Of a DNA stretch of 64,000 nt, positions 44,981-53,884 are shown piece after piece. Under the pieces are notes generated by a model. The model was not told the DNA's origin, searched no databases, and saw nothing but the letters and a program-made list of their open reading frames with translations. The stretch is taken from positions 1,178,001-1,242,000 of the forward strand of contig NZ_JAPDOE010000001.1 of assembly GCF_026013365.1 (NCBI RefSeq). The letters are read 5' to 3'. Source of the stretch: Paenibacillus sp. LS1. Its GTDB lineage: Bacteria; Bacillota; Bacilli; Paenibacillales; Paenibacillaceae. Made by a program: the position numbers and the translations under genes. Each line of letters starts with the position of its first letter. The stretch's first letter is position 1.

Positions 44981-45617
44981 TCATCTCCCTGCGTTCCTGC
45001 TCGTGCATCCGTTCGCTTTCTTCAATCACCACATATTTATCTACATTTTGCTGGTATAGGAACATCTCCACTTCCAACGGAGTAGGCTCCTCATTCCACT
45101 TCTTCTTGAACAAATGGTTGAAAAATACCGCCATACCGAATCCAATGCCAATGGAATACGCCACTTGGAACAGATAGGGATGTTCGTCCCGATGCCCTGT
45201 AAGCATCTCCACAATTCGAATCTGTACTTCCTGCATGTTCACATCCGCATGAAAATTCATGATCGTTAAGGCCGATCCAAAGAACAGCAGCAGCCAAACC
45301 AATATGAACAGGGACTTGGAAGGTTGACCATTTCCCGCAACGACTTCAACAAGCGTATGACCAGACCCCATCAGTTCCACGCTTACCTCCGGCAAGATTT
45401 GCCGAATTCGGGGAATAATCTGCAATATATCAATGAGGATCAGATTGCCATCCTCCGGTCCAGGGCGCAGCAGTTCAAGCTCCAGTAGCCCGTCCTCCTG
45501 TTCTTCGGAAGAAGTCAGCACATGTGCAATGTCTCCAAGCTTGACTGCTCTGCCTCTCTGGATATGAATACGGCTGCGCAGACGAACGTAGACCATTGGA
45601 GTGGGTGTCTGGGACAT
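44961..45617 (-). CDS. spoVAA: Stage V sporulation protein AA
   Basis: The ATG at 45617 (MSQTPTPMVYVRLRSRI) has GGAG 8 nt upstream; an earlier GTG overlaps the site. An N-terminal soluble domain (VYVRLRSRIHIQRGRAVKLG) precedes two membrane helices (LFILVWLLLFFGSALTIMNF; VAYSIGIGFGMAVFFNHLF) and a charged tail (VEMFLYQQNVDKYVVIEE). SpoVA protein used in dipicolinic acid uptake into the forespore. First gene of the spoVAA-AB-AF-lysA series; upstream lies a 700-bp non-coding insert rather than sigF. Confidence 0.92.
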   Translation of the reverse strand: MSQTPTPMVYVRLRSRIHIQRGRAVKLGDIAHVLTSSEEQEDGLLELELLRPGPEDGNLILIDILQIIPRIRQILPEVSVELMGSGHTLVEVVAGNGQPSKSLFILVWLLLFFGSALTIMNFHADVNMQEVQIRIVEMLTGHRDEHPYLFQVAYSIGIGFGMAVFFNHLFKKKWNEEPTPLEVEMFLYQQNVDKYVVIEESERMHEQERREMNADERS

Positions 45618-45694
45618 CCATAGCACTCCTTTACTGCGTAATTTAGGTTAGTATTTGAAGAATGTGCAAATTTATTACAAACTGGTTGGAAAAA

Positions 45695-45865
45695 GATCGG
45701 GAGGTGGGGGTGGCGCTGCGGGATGGATCGGTCATTGGTCGCTGTTATCCCCGTATTTCTTGAACTCTCCTTTTCAAGGAGGAAATCCGGTGCTAAAGGC
45801 GAACGCTTCGCTCCTTTTGACCGATTCCATCCCTCCGCTCTCCATCGTCCTCCCGCTTCCAAACG
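45695..45865. repeat. Structured palindromic repeat, copy B
   Basis: GCGGGATGGATCGGTCA pairs with TGACCGATTCCATCCCTCCGC (small bulges), with further GGGAGG/CCTCCC pairing outside. Inside are CCGTATTTC/GAAATCCGG and a perfect CTCCTT/AAGGAG hairpin. The interior matches copy A (33257-33367), whose stems use different bases. Confidence 0.7.
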
Positions 45866-45935
45866 TTTGAAATAAATATGCTGGGGGAGTAGGCAGGAAG
45901 GGATTTAAAAAGAGGAGCTTTTTGGGGTTATTTTG
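45804..45935. repeat. Direct repeat unit 1 (~130 nt)
   Basis: It begins CGCTTCGCTCCTTTTGACCG, continues through the palindrome's right arm and AACGTTTG, then AATAAATATGCTGGGG and GAGCTTTTTGGGGTTATTTT. Unit 2 at 46083-46211 is nearly the same. Confidence 0.8.
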
Positions 45936-46082
45936 CTCAAAATTCCAAATGACTCTTCAAGTTGTCTTCTGGAACCGTCTTAGACTACAGTTGTGTGAAA
46001 AATTGGAGACAATGGAGAGCGCTCGCTTCTTCAGGTCTAATCTGCCGCCTACGTTGCTTGTGTATCCTTAGGTGAGCCCTCA

Positions 46083-46211
46083 CGCTTCGCTCCTTTTGAC
46101 CGATTCCATCCCTCCGCTACCCGTCGTCCTCTCGTTTCAAAACGTTTGTAATAAATATGCTGGGGAGTAGGCAGGAAGGGAATTGAAAGATGAGCTTTTA
46201 GGGGTTATTTT
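46083..46211. repeat. Direct repeat unit 2 (~130 nt)
   Basis: Matches unit 1 at a 279-nt offset with a handful of changes and one fewer G in TGGGGGAG. It lacks the palindrome's left arm, so it is a truncated copy of the element's right half plus flank. Confidence 0.8.
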
Positions 46212-46272
46212 ATACGCTCTCCTTGTGACCGATTTGAGGCGAAACTGAGTGTGAAGCATTATTTCACATATC

Positions 46273-46296
46273 AAAAAAGTCGCCGTATTGGCGACT
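46273..46296 (-). terminator. Terminator after the AraC-family gene
   Basis: AGTCGCC, AATAC loop, GGCGACT, then TTTTTTGA on the minus strand. Confidence 0.88.
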
Positions 46297-46338
46297 CTTT
46301 GGGATTGGTTGATAGGTTCACGGATCATAAACATTATC

Positions 46339-47247
46339 TCAAGAATTATTTTCTTTGTCTCTTTTGTTCAATTCCCTTCTAAATCGTAAAGGGGTTGAAT
46401 TCATTGTTTTGCGGAATTGGTTGATGTAATAACTCGTGCTGTTAAAACCGACCTCATAGGCGATTTCGGTTATGCTACGCTCGGAGAGTTGCAATAGTTC
46501 AATGCTTCTTTGGATGCGGTACTCGATCACATATTGCATGGGTGTAGTTTTCAGGATTTGCTTGAAATAACGGCACGTCTCCGATCGACTTAACTGTCCG
46601 GCCTTTGCAATATCTTCTAATCTAATCGGCTCGGCATAGTTGAGATTAATCCATTGCAACATGTCTTTCATTCGCTTGTTTCTGCTCATTTCCGATGGAT
46701 CATGTTCTAGAGAATATCCGTTCATCATCAGTAGTTTCCACATATTAAGCACCGCCGAAGCAATACTCACTTCGTAAAAAGGAACTTGGTGCACTAGCTC
46801 CTTTCTAATCCGTGCAATAGCATCCAAGATCTGTTCTCCCCAAGCGTTAGCTCTTTCGATATACAGAAAAGGCAAATTAGTTGCTGTTACATATGGATGT
46901 ACGTACTTTATATACAAATCCGAAGGCATGATAACGTGTGGGGACAAATTCAGACATAAATAAATGCAGTTCTCGCTCACCCCGTGATCTTCAGCCATAT
47001 GCATTATTCCACTGTTGATAAAAACCCCGTCACCTTCGGACAAAATCATCTTTTGATCGTTGATATGGAACAACGCCTTACCCTGAAGAACGGCAACAAA
47101 CTGCAATTCATCATGCCAGTGGAGAGGAATATGTCCGTGAACATTTTGAACAATGGTTGTCTCATAACAAGCTATAGATAATGTATCGGTACGGTGTTGC
47201 GTCATTTCTTTCAAATGTTGATCAATGATAAATTCGATCTTTTGCAT
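46339..47247 (-). CDS. AraC-family transcriptional regulator (302 aa)
   Basis: The ATG at 47247 (MQKIEFIIDQHLKEM) has GATGAGGG upstream; another ATG lies 3 codons earlier. The N-terminal cupin (residues ~35-115: HIPLHWHDELQFVAVLQGKA, SEGDGVFINSGIMH) is a ligand-binding domain. The C-terminal AraC/XylS domain has two helix-turn-helix units (IRLEDIAKAGQLSRSETCRY and ITEIAYEVGFNSTSYYINQF). It is divergent from the EamA transporter gene with a 108-bp shared intergenic region, and likely controls it. The inducer is unknown. Confidence 0.88.
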   Translation of the reverse strand: MQKIEFIIDQHLKEMTQHRTDTLSIACYETTIVQNVHGHIPLHWHDELQFVAVLQGKALFHINDQKMILSEGDGVFINSGIMHMAEDHGVSENCIYLCLNLSPHVIMPSDLYIKYVHPYVTATNLPFLYIERANAWGEQILDAIARIRKELVHQVPFYEVSIASAVLNMWKLLMMNGYSLEHDPSEMSRNKRMKDMLQWINLNYAEPIRLEDIAKAGQLSRSETCRYFKQILKTTPMQYVIEYRIQRSIELLQLSERSITEIAYEVGFNSTSYYINQFRKTMNSTPLRFRRELNKRDKENNS

Positions 47248-47355
47248 GGCCCTCATCTCAATATTGTTATATTTTTAAGTGTAAATTTGATATTAATGTA
47301 CCGCATTTCTCCTTAAAATAACACTATTCTAACATTTAAGGTGAGGCGAACAAGA

Positions 47356-48284
47356 ATGACAACTTCTGCAAAATCCAAAATTTCAGGCATCGTACTCGTT
47401 CTGACGGGAGCCCTCTGCTGGGGCATTGGGGGACAGTATCTCAAAAACTGTTTCAACTGGATGGAATTGAAGTCAATTGGTATGTCACTGTACGATTGTT
47501 GATTGCTGGGTTACTATTACTGGTTATTCAATCGTTTACAAATAGACGATTTCAGATTTTTGATGTGTGGAGAAATAAAAAAACAGCTGGACAGCTGATC
47601 ATTTTTGGATTGGTCGGCATGCTTACCGTCCAGTATACGTACATGGCATCCATTAAACACGGTAATTCAGCGGTAGCTACACTCCTGCAGTACCTGTCCC
47701 CTGTCATGATCATGATTTACATCGCACTCCGTAAGCAGTCTGTCCTTACACGCAATGACCTTGCATGCGCCGTTCTGGCTCTCGGTGGGTGTTTTCTCCT
47801 ACTGACGAACGGCTCACTCACGCAGTTATCTGTCTCCTGGCTCGCAGTGATGTGGGGCATATTATCCGGGGTTTCAGCTGCATTTTATACGCTGTATGCC
47901 GTGCAACTGATTAAAAAGTTCGATTCACTTGTTGTGGTTGGCTGGGCTATGATCATCGCTGGTTTGGGAATGAGTTTTATTCACCCGCCCTGGAAAATGA
48001 ATTTTGCTAGCATCACGCTCGAAACCTACGGTTATTTGATATTTACAATCCTTTTTGGAACCATGATTGCTTTTTGGTTTTATATTGCGAGTCTCCAAAG
48101 TCTTACACCTAAGGAAACTAGCCTGCTCGGGAGCGCAGAGCCCCTTGCTGCTGTTGGAACAACCGTCATATGGCTCCATGAACCTTTTGGCTTCTATCAA
48201 TGGATTGGTATGGCATGTATTCTTGGCATGATGCTGGTCATGCAGTCCAATCGTTCAGGATCTCCCCGGATTAACAACAAATAA
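47356..48284 (+). pseudogene. EamA-family transporter gene with a single-base frameshift
   Basis: The ATG at 47356 (after AAGGTGAGG) encodes [20 protein letters not shown] and reads CWGIGG before going out of frame; that frame stops by 47503. From 47433 the next frame continues the family sequence ([20 protein letters not shown], then [10 protein letters not shown]) to 48284, with the ten-helix DMT/EamA pattern ([44 protein letters not shown]). The break is in GGGGG (47428-47432), where one more G restores a ~309-residue protein. A drug/metabolite exporter, inactive as written unless the base is a sequencing error or the run is phase-variable. Confidence 0.88.
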
Positions 48285-48369
48285 CCTCCCTCGCCATAAT
48301 GCGCGATAGAAGGTTGTTAGTTGTCGTATATTGGTGTATAAACGCCAATACTGTTGTTTGCAATCCGGA

Positions 48370-49125
48370 TCACTGCGCGATTTGGTCGCGGATGGATTGC
48401 AGTATTTTTTTCTCCAGACGTGATACCTGCACCTGAGATATTCCCAATCTGCTGGCAACCTCGGACTGGGTCTGATCTCTGTAATACCGAAGATAAACGA
48501 TTAACCGCTCCCGCTCGCTGAGACCACCGATGGCTTCGTTCAGCGCCAGTTTGTCAAACCAACGTTCCTGAGACTCGTCGGCAATCTGGTCCATTAACGT
48601 AATGGGATCACCGTCATTCTCGAATACGGTCTCATGGATGGAGGTCGGTGGTTTGTTCGCTTCCTGGGCAAATACGACTTCCTCCGGGGTTACCCCCAGC
48701 TCTGAGGCAACTTCCTTGATCGTTGGCAGACGATCCAGATGTTTGGACAGTTCGTCCCTTTTTTTGCGGACTTTATTCGCCATCTCTTTCAGTGAACGAC
48801 TGACCTTCAGGGTACCGTCATCCCGCAGGAATCGCTGGATTTCTCCGATGATCATCGGCACCGCGTAGGTCGAGAACTTCACGTCATAACTGAGATCGAA
48901 TTTGTCCACTGACTTGAGCAGACCGATACAACCAATCTGGAACAGATCTTCCGGATCATATCCCCTGTTCATAAAACGCTGTACGACGGACCAGACGAGT
49001 CTGATGTTGCAGTTCACCAGCGTATCCCGTGAGACATGGTCACCCGACTGACTGAGCGCAATCAGCCGTTTGACCTCGGCATCGTCCAAATAGGTCTGTG
49101 AAGATGGTTTCACTTCAGCATCCAT
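48370..49125 (-). CDS. sigF: RNA polymerase sporulation sigma factor F
   Basis: The 251-residue sigma-70 family protein has region 2 (NIRLVWSVVQRFMNRGYDPEDLFQIGCIGLL, within two blocks), region 3 (LPTIKEVASELGVTPEEVVF) and region 4 (LSERERLIVYLRYYRDQTQ, then SEVASRLGISQVQVSRLEKK). First forespore-specific sigma factor, held by SpoIIAB until SpoIIAA frees it. It is 14 nt after spoIIAB in the spoIIA operon. Confidence 0.97.
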   Translation of the reverse strand: MDAEVKPSSQTYLDDAEVKRLIALSQSGDHVSRDTLVNCNIRLVWSVVQRFMNRGYDPEDLFQIGCIGLLKSVDKFDLSYDVKFSTYAVPMIIGEIQRFLRDDGTLKVSRSLKEMANKVRKKRDELSKHLDRLPTIKEVASELGVTPEEVVFAQEANKPPTSIHETVFENDGDPITLMDQIADESQERWFDKLALNEAIGGLSERERLIVYLRYYRDQTQSEVASRLGISQVQVSRLEKKILQSIRDQIAQ

Positions 49126-49139
49126 AAGAACACCAACCC

Positions 49140-49595
49140 CTAATTATACAATGCTTTCTTGGATTCAATCCTTTTCTTCATCTTGATGGAGGTGCCTCTG
49201 CCGGGCTCACTGCTGACTTCGAATTCATCCATAAAGTTTTCCATAATGGTGAAGCCCATGCCCGACCGCTCAAGTTCGGGTTTGGATGTATATAGCGGCT
49301 GCTTGGCGAGTTCAAGATCTTCGATTCCTTCACCACGGTCTTCCACAATAATGGTAATCATATCTTCCCGAATCTCGGCCTGGATGGACACAACACCCTC
49401 GGAGTTGTTGTTGTATCCGTGGATGATGCTGTTGGTCACGGCTTCCGAAATGACCGTCTTCAGGTCACTGAGCTCGTCCATCGTTGGATCAAGCTGGGAG
49501 ATAAACGCTGCAACGGTTACCCGTGCAAACGATTCATTCTCTGACTTGGCCGCGAATTGCAGATTCATGAAATTTGTCCCTGTTCCTTCATTCAT
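49140..49595 (-). CDS. spoIIAB: Anti-sigma F factor and protein kinase
   Basis: The 151-residue GHKL ATPase has the N box ([14 protein letters not shown]), G1 box ([12 protein letters not shown]) and G2 box ([19 protein letters not shown]). The ATG overlaps the spoIIAA stop by 4 nt (ATGA). It binds and blocks sigma-F and phosphorylates SpoIIAA. Operon order and spacing are as in B. subtilis. Confidence 0.97.
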   Translation of the reverse strand: MNEGTGTNFMNLQFAAKSENESFARVTVAAFISQLDPTMDELSDLKTVISEAVTNSIIHGYNNNSEGVVSIQAEIREDMITIIVEDRGEGIEDLELAKQPLYTSKPELERSGMGFTIMENFMDEFEVSSEPGRGTSIKMKKRIESKKALYN

Positions 49596-49945
49596 GAGAC
49601 GACCTCCAGACCTGAGAGAGCAGTTCCCTCATTTTCGTATATCGGCATAATCTTGAACAAACCCGACATTTCCAGCAAACGGTATACTGGCGAATTGACG
49701 TCACAGACCACCATCTTGCCGCCTTTATTCTTAATGAGTTTGTATCTTCCCAAAATGACACCCAGACCTGAACTGTCCATAAATTGCAGATCTTTCAGGC
49801 TGAGTACGAGATGCTCGCTTTGTCTCCGCTGGATGGCTTCATCCATCTGCATCCGTACCATGTCAGCTGTATGGTGATCCAGCTCCCCGGATAATCGTAC
49901 AATCAGAATCCCGCGATGGTGTTCCATTTCCACATGCAAGTTCAC
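49592..49945 (-). CDS. spoIIAA: Anti-anti-sigma F factor
   Basis: The GTG start at 49945 follows GGGAGGAG. The 117-residue STAS protein carries the phosphorylated serine in [16 protein letters not shown]. Dephosphorylated SpoIIAA binds SpoIIAB and releases sigma-F in the forespore. First gene of the operon in this reading (dacF upstream is 145 nt away), with a sigma-H-like promoter in front. Confidence 0.96.
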   Translation of the reverse strand: MNLHVEMEHHRGILIVRLSGELDHHTADMVRMQMDEAIQRRQSEHLVLSLKDLQFMDSSGLGVILGRYKLIKNKGGKMVVCDVNSPVYRLLEMSGLFKIMPIYENEGTALSGLEVVS

Positions 49946-49980
49946 GTTTGCTCACTCTCCTCCCTGTCTTAGAACAAGGA

Positions 49981-50008
49981 TTTCTACGTTTCCGAAGGCT
50001 TTTCCTGC
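49981..50008 (-). promoter_or_regulatory. Sigma-H-like promoter for spoIIAA-spoIIAB-sigF
   Basis: On the minus strand GCAGGAAAA (50008-50000) fits RnAGGAwWW, then 12 nt, then GTAGAAA (49987-49981), one base from RnnGAAT. The spoIIA operon is sigma-H/Spo0A-dependent in B. subtilis. Confidence 0.65.
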
Positions 50009-50090
50009 CCCCCGACAAAACTAGAAGAAAACCCCTATTTAACTACAAAATATGTTCGAAGGATGCGTGCAACTCGCGGAAATCGCCGTT

Positions 50091-51266
50091 TTAGTCAAAC
50101 AGGTTGGACGTCGTCCGCTTGAACAGCTTCCACCAGCCAGCTTTATTCACATCCTGCGGAGCCTGAATGTCGAACTCCTTAATCACGTCATTGCCCTGGT
50201 ACACCACAAGTTTACCAATACTTTGCCCAGCTTTAATCGGAGCTTTCAATTCTTTGGCGACCAGCAATTCATGCCGGATGTCGTTGGATTTGGCTCCTTT
50301 GCGCATCAGTACACTATAATTTTGTGTGGCGTTCAGAGGCAATTCAGCAACTTCCCCTTTTTCGATTCTCAGACTGCCCAGCAGATCCCCTGCCTTGTAA
50401 AGAGCCTTCATCGTATATTGACTAAAGGCGTAGTCAAACATCGAAGACACCTCACTGTTCCGTGTTTTGGTATTTGGTTCACCGAGTACCACGGAAACGA
50501 CACGCAGTCCATCCTTGGACGCTGTAGCGGACAGACAGAATTTCGCTTCGGACGTATATCCTGTTTTCAAACCATCTGCCCCTTCATAAAAACGAACCAG
50601 CTTGTTCGTATTCACCAGCCAGAATGGCTTTTCCGTATCTTTGCGAAGGTAATCCTGATATGCGCCGGTGTACTTCGTAATCCCGGAATGCTTCAGCAAT
50701 TCACGGCTCATGACGGCAATGTCATGGGCGGAAGAATAATGATTATCGACCGGAAGGCCGTTACAGTTGGCAAAATGAGTATCCTTCATGCCAAGCTCCT
50801 TCGCACGCTCATTCATCAGCTGTACAAAGGCTTCTTCCGAGCCAGCGATCTTCTCAGCCATGGCTACCGAGGCATCATTGCCCGAGGCCATTGCGATCCC
50901 TTTTAACATATCGTCAACCGTCATTTCTTCCCCGGGCTCCAGGAAGATCTGCGAACCGCCCATGGAAGCTGCGTATTCACTCGTTCTTACCTTGTCCGTC
51001 AGCTTCAGCTTGCCCGAGTCGATCGCTTCGATCGTGAGCAGCATCGTCATAATCTTCGTAATGCTCGCCGGAGGCAGCTGATCATGACTGTTTTTCTCAT
51101 AAATAACCGTTCCCGTGTCTGCATCCATCAAGATCGCAGAGCGCGCCGACGGGGCCAGATCCGTTCCTCCCGCTGCCTTCGGTGTTTCTTCAGCCAATGC
51201 CGTTGATGCCATAAGGGTCAGCAGGATACAAAGGGTCATGAACGATGCCATTATTCTTTTCTTCAC
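50091..51266 (-). CDS. dacF: D-alanyl-D-alanine carboxypeptidase DacF
   Basis: The GTG at 51266 follows GGAGGTAACC. A signal peptide (IMASFMTLCILLTLMASTALA) precedes the penicillin-binding domain with SxxK (PPASITKIMT), SxN (MASGNDASVAM) and KTG (GLKTGYTSEAKF). A C-terminal PBP5-type beta domain ends near LFKRTTSNLFD. Low-molecular-weight PBP that trims pentapeptide stems, forespore-expressed, working with SpmA/B on cortex cross-linking. It is upstream of spoIIAA as in B. subtilis. Confidence 0.95.
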   Translation of the reverse strand: MKKRIMASFMTLCILLTLMASTALAEETPKAAGGTDLAPSARSAILMDADTGTVIYEKNSHDQLPPASITKIMTMLLTIEAIDSGKLKLTDKVRTSEYAASMGGSQIFLEPGEEMTVDDMLKGIAMASGNDASVAMAEKIAGSEEAFVQLMNERAKELGMKDTHFANCNGLPVDNHYSSAHDIAVMSRELLKHSGITKYTGAYQDYLRKDTEKPFWLVNTNKLVRFYEGADGLKTGYTSEAKFCLSATASKDGLRVVSVVLGEPNTKTRNSEVSSMFDYAFSQYTMKALYKAGDLLGSLRIEKGEVAELPLNATQNYSVLMRKGAKSNDIRHELLVAKELKAPIKAGQSIGKLVVYQGNDVIKEFDIQAPQDVNKAGWWKLFKRTTSNLFD

Positions 51267-51451
51267 TAGGTTACCTCCTTAAATGACTTGCTTACTGCAT
51301 GTTCCATGCATGTACTGCTAATCATTGTCGGCGCGTTTGCAGTAAATTATTCCATCTTACCTATGATTTCCCGAACTTTTTGTGGAAAAGGAGACAACAG
51401 CAAAAAAACGCACTCCACTCAGCTAATGTGTAACCGTAAGTTCATCACAAC

Positions 51452-51498
51452 AAAAAAAGGTTACCCCCGATGATTTCTCATACGGAAAGGTAACCTTC
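51452..51498 (-). terminator. Terminator after the purine nucleoside phosphorylase gene
   Basis: AAGGTTACC and GGTAACCTT are perfect complements around a 23-nt loop, followed by TTTTTG on the minus strand. Confidence 0.8.
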
Positions 51499-51514
51499 TC
51501 TACTCAAATCTTAA

Positions 51515-52339
51515 TTACATTTGTGGAATAACTGCCAATACCAGCGCCAAGAACGACTCACGAACACGTTCCGTCGTTTCCATCACCTCATCATGTGACA
51601 GTGGCTGGTCCAGAATTCCGGCAGCCATGTTGCTGATACAAGAAATACCCAGCACTTCCAGGCCTGCATGGCGCGCCACGATTACTTCAGATACAGTGGA
51701 CATGCCCACTGCATCTGAGCCCAATGTACGCAGCATTTTGATCTCTGCCGGTGTCTCGTAGTTCGGACCGAGCATACCTGCGTATACCCCTTCACGTACG
51801 TTAAAACCTTGTGATGCAGCCGTATCCTTCGCCAGCGCGCGCAAACGGCGGCTATATGCTTCAGACAGATCAGGGAAACGCACGCCCAGTGCAGCGTCAT
51901 TTGGTCCGATCAGTGGATTTTTGCCTGTAAGATTCAAGTGATCCGAGATCAGCATCAAGTCTCCAGCTTCATATGACGTATTTACGCCACCTGCAGCATT
52001 GGTTACAAGCAGGCTACTTACACCCAGTTCCTTCATAACACGTACCGGGAAGGCTGTCAGTTCCGGACCATACCCTTCGTACATGTGGAAGCGGCCTTTC
52101 ATCATCACCACTGGACGACCTTTGATGGTTCCAACCAATAGCTCACCTTCATGCCCTTCTACTGTGGATACTGGAAAATGCGGAATATCCTGATAAGCAA
52201 TACTTACGCCATCTTCAATCAGTTCTGCCAGTACGCCAAGACCTGAACCCAAAATTAAACCGACTTCCGGCTTGATGGAGCTTTTACTTTGAATATAAGA
52301 TGCTGCTTCCGAAATCATTTGTTGGTTTAGTGCTGTCAT
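51515..52339 (-). CDS. pupG: Purine nucleoside phosphorylase
   Basis: The ATG at 52339 (MTALNQQMISEAASYIQSKS) follows CAAGGAGGAAC; a longer reading has no site. The trimeric PNP family motifs are seen: VGLILGSGLGVLAELIEDG, GRFHMYEGY, LLVTNAAGGVNTSYEAGDL, LGPNYETPAEIKMLRTLGSD and AVGMSTVSEVIVARH. It splits (deoxy)guanosine and inosine to base and sugar phosphate. In B. subtilis drm (phosphopentomutase) precedes it; here it is adjacent to xerD. Confidence 0.94.
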   Translation of the reverse strand: MTALNQQMISEAASYIQSKSSIKPEVGLILGSGLGVLAELIEDGVSIAYQDIPHFPVSTVEGHEGELLVGTIKGRPVVMMKGRFHMYEGYGPELTAFPVRVMKELGVSSLLVTNAAGGVNTSYEAGDLMLISDHLNLTGKNPLIGPNDAALGVRFPDLSEAYSRRLRALAKDTAASQGFNVREGVYAGMLGPNYETPAEIKMLRTLGSDAVGMSTVSEVIVARHAGLEVLGISCISNMAAGILDQPLSHDEVMETTERVRESFLALVLAVIPQM

Positions 52340-52517
52340 GCGATGTATGTTCCTCCTTGAGTTGAAATGATCCGTCTGTAGCCGCATTTTGCAAAATCAA
52401 TACACTCGAATTTATGCAAAACTGCTTATGTATAACGGCGTTTAGATGTATTCAATTTATTTTATCCTAAATCGACCCAATGTTCCGCATTTATTTGTGA
52501 ATGCCCTGCGTCAAAAT

Positions 52518-53408
52518 CTATCTTGCCCTCGGATGATGGGTTTCATAGATTTCTTTCATGGTTTTGCGACCATGATTGCCATATTGTTGTCCCGGCTGCT
52601 CCACATGGCCCAGCATGTCCTGTACGGCACGTGTGTCTGCCCCATTGGCAATCAGGTGTGCTGCGAACGAATGACGTAGCGTATGCGGCGTAATTTCTTC
52701 CGAAATCCCAGCATCCACCGCCGCTTTTTTAAGCAGCTTCCAGAAGCCTTGCCGGGTTAAACGTCTGCCAGACACATTCACGAACAGTGCCTGCTCGTCC
52801 GAATCGGTTTTGAGCAACTGATTGCGGAATTCCTCCACATATACACTTGCCCAATGTGCGGCTGGCGCACCGATGGGAAGAATGCGTTCCTTGCCCGCCC
52901 CGCCGCACCGTATAAAGCGCATGCCCGGCTGTACATCCCGAATGTCGAGCGCAATCAGTTCCGAGACGCGAATGCCTGTAGCATACAATAGCTCAAGCAT
53001 CGCTCGGTCTCTCACACCCTGCGGTGAACGAATATCAGGCGCTGTCAGCAGCTGTTCGATCTCCGGGATGGTTAACACCTGTGGAGGCGTCTTATCCGCC
53101 TTGGGAGCTTCCACATCGAACGTAGGGTCTTGTATAATATCACCCCGCCGCATCAAAAAATGAAAGTAGGAGCGCAGAGATACGATGCTGCGGGCAATGG
53201 TTGCGTTTGCACGTCCTGCCTGTTTGAGTTGCCCTGTAAACAGGACGACATGCGTGCGTCTGACCTGATCGGCTTCGCGTATGCCATATTCCTTATCTGC
53301 AAATTCAATGAACTTGTCCACGTCTCGGAGATATGATTCAAGTGTGCTGCTTGACATCCCTTTATCATCTTCCAAGTATAAGGCATAGGCGTGTATCGTC
53401 TGTTTCAT
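52518..53408 (-). CDS. xerD: Tyrosine recombinase XerD with an unusual C-terminus
   Basis: The ATG at 53408 (MKQTIHAYALYLEDDKGMSS) follows GAGGAG. The N-terminal core-binding domain and the catalytic domain (LYATGIRVSELIALDIRDV with the first Arg; TPHTLRHSFAAHLI with His-x-x-Arg; DMLGH) are normal. The nucleophile region reads GHVEQPGQQYGNHGRKTMK instead of the usual GHADISTTQIYTHVTKTRMK type. A Tyr is still present, but the segment is one residue shorter and IYTH is lost. XerD with XerC resolves chromosome dimers at dif. Whether this variant is active is uncertain. Confidence 0.88.
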   Translation of the reverse strand: MKQTIHAYALYLEDDKGMSSSTLESYLRDVDKFIEFADKEYGIREADQVRRTHVVLFTGQLKQAGRANATIARSIVSLRSYFHFLMRRGDIIQDPTFDVEAPKADKTPPQVLTIPEIEQLLTAPDIRSPQGVRDRAMLELLYATGIRVSELIALDIRDVQPGMRFIRCGGAGKERILPIGAPAAHWASVYVEEFRNQLLKTDSDEQALFVNVSGRRLTRQGFWKLLKKAAVDAGISEEITPHTLRHSFAAHLIANGADTRAVQDMLGHVEQPGQQYGNHGRKTMKEIYETHHPRAR

Positions 53409-53483
53409 GTACAACGCTCCTCAACTGACAGATCTGCCGCTCCGGCAGACTGCTCCCGTATTTGCATCCCTGGCTGTTCGAAG

Positions 53484-53726
53484 CTACTCCCCGTACCAAT
53501 AGAACAGACGGAGACGCTCTGCCATCGTAGGACGTCCTTCTCCATTACCTGGCCAATCCGTTTCCTGAAATACTTTGATCGCATTGCCAGTCGGCATCTG
53601 ATACTGATCCACAGGTGAGATCCAGCCATTAAACAAATCCAGAACATGATAGAACAGATAAACTAATGCTGCAAAAAATATAATGAATCGAATAAAACGG
53701 AGCCCTCTCCGCACTGATATAATCAT
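53484..53726 (-). CDS. yqzK: DUF4227 membrane protein, YqzK-like (80 aa)
   Basis: The ATG at 53726 follows AGGAGGGGG. One transmembrane helix (FIRFIIFFAALVYLFYHVLD) after a basic start (RRGLR), then an outer part rich in Gly/Pro and ending ERLRLFYWYGE. It lies between fur and xerD, the position of yqzK in B. subtilis. Function unknown. Confidence 0.85.
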   Translation of the reverse strand: MIISVRRGLRFIRFIIFFAALVYLFYHVLDLFNGWISPVDQYQMPTGNAIKVFQETDWPGNGEGRPTMAERLRLFYWYGE

Positions 53727-53884
53727 GGGCGTGTCCCCCTCCTGATTCGAATCCGGCATTGTCCTTGAATCAGGGTATGTCCATAAACACAGGTTTATGC
53801 CATTCGGGGTAAACTCCAGATCACTCCGGTGCCAAAAAAGCTCTCCCGTCAAAACCGCCGGTGAGAGCTTGAAGATATGCTATG

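Larger units (their letters stand above)
45618..46338. other. Non-coding ~700-bp region with palindromic and direct repeats
   Basis: No gene was found. It contains structured repeat copy B (45695-45865), two ~130-nt direct repeats 279 nt apart (45804-45935 and 46083-46211), and the araC-type gene's terminator (46273-46296). It separates spoVAA from the regulator/transporter pair. Confidence 0.8.

Noticed and set aside
45618..46338. CRISPR array or IS remnant from the repeats
   Set aside because: Only two direct copies, ~130 nt long, without regular spacers; no transposase reading frame is present.
48285..48369. Terminator between eamA and sigF
   Set aside because: A partial inverted repeat (AACCTCC...AAGGTT) exists but the pairing is imperfect and lacks a convincing U-tract.
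52518..53408. XerD-like gene as the integrase of the tail locus
   Set aside because: It lies 20 kb away in the conserved fur-yqzK-xerD order of Bacillales and is the housekeeping recombinase.
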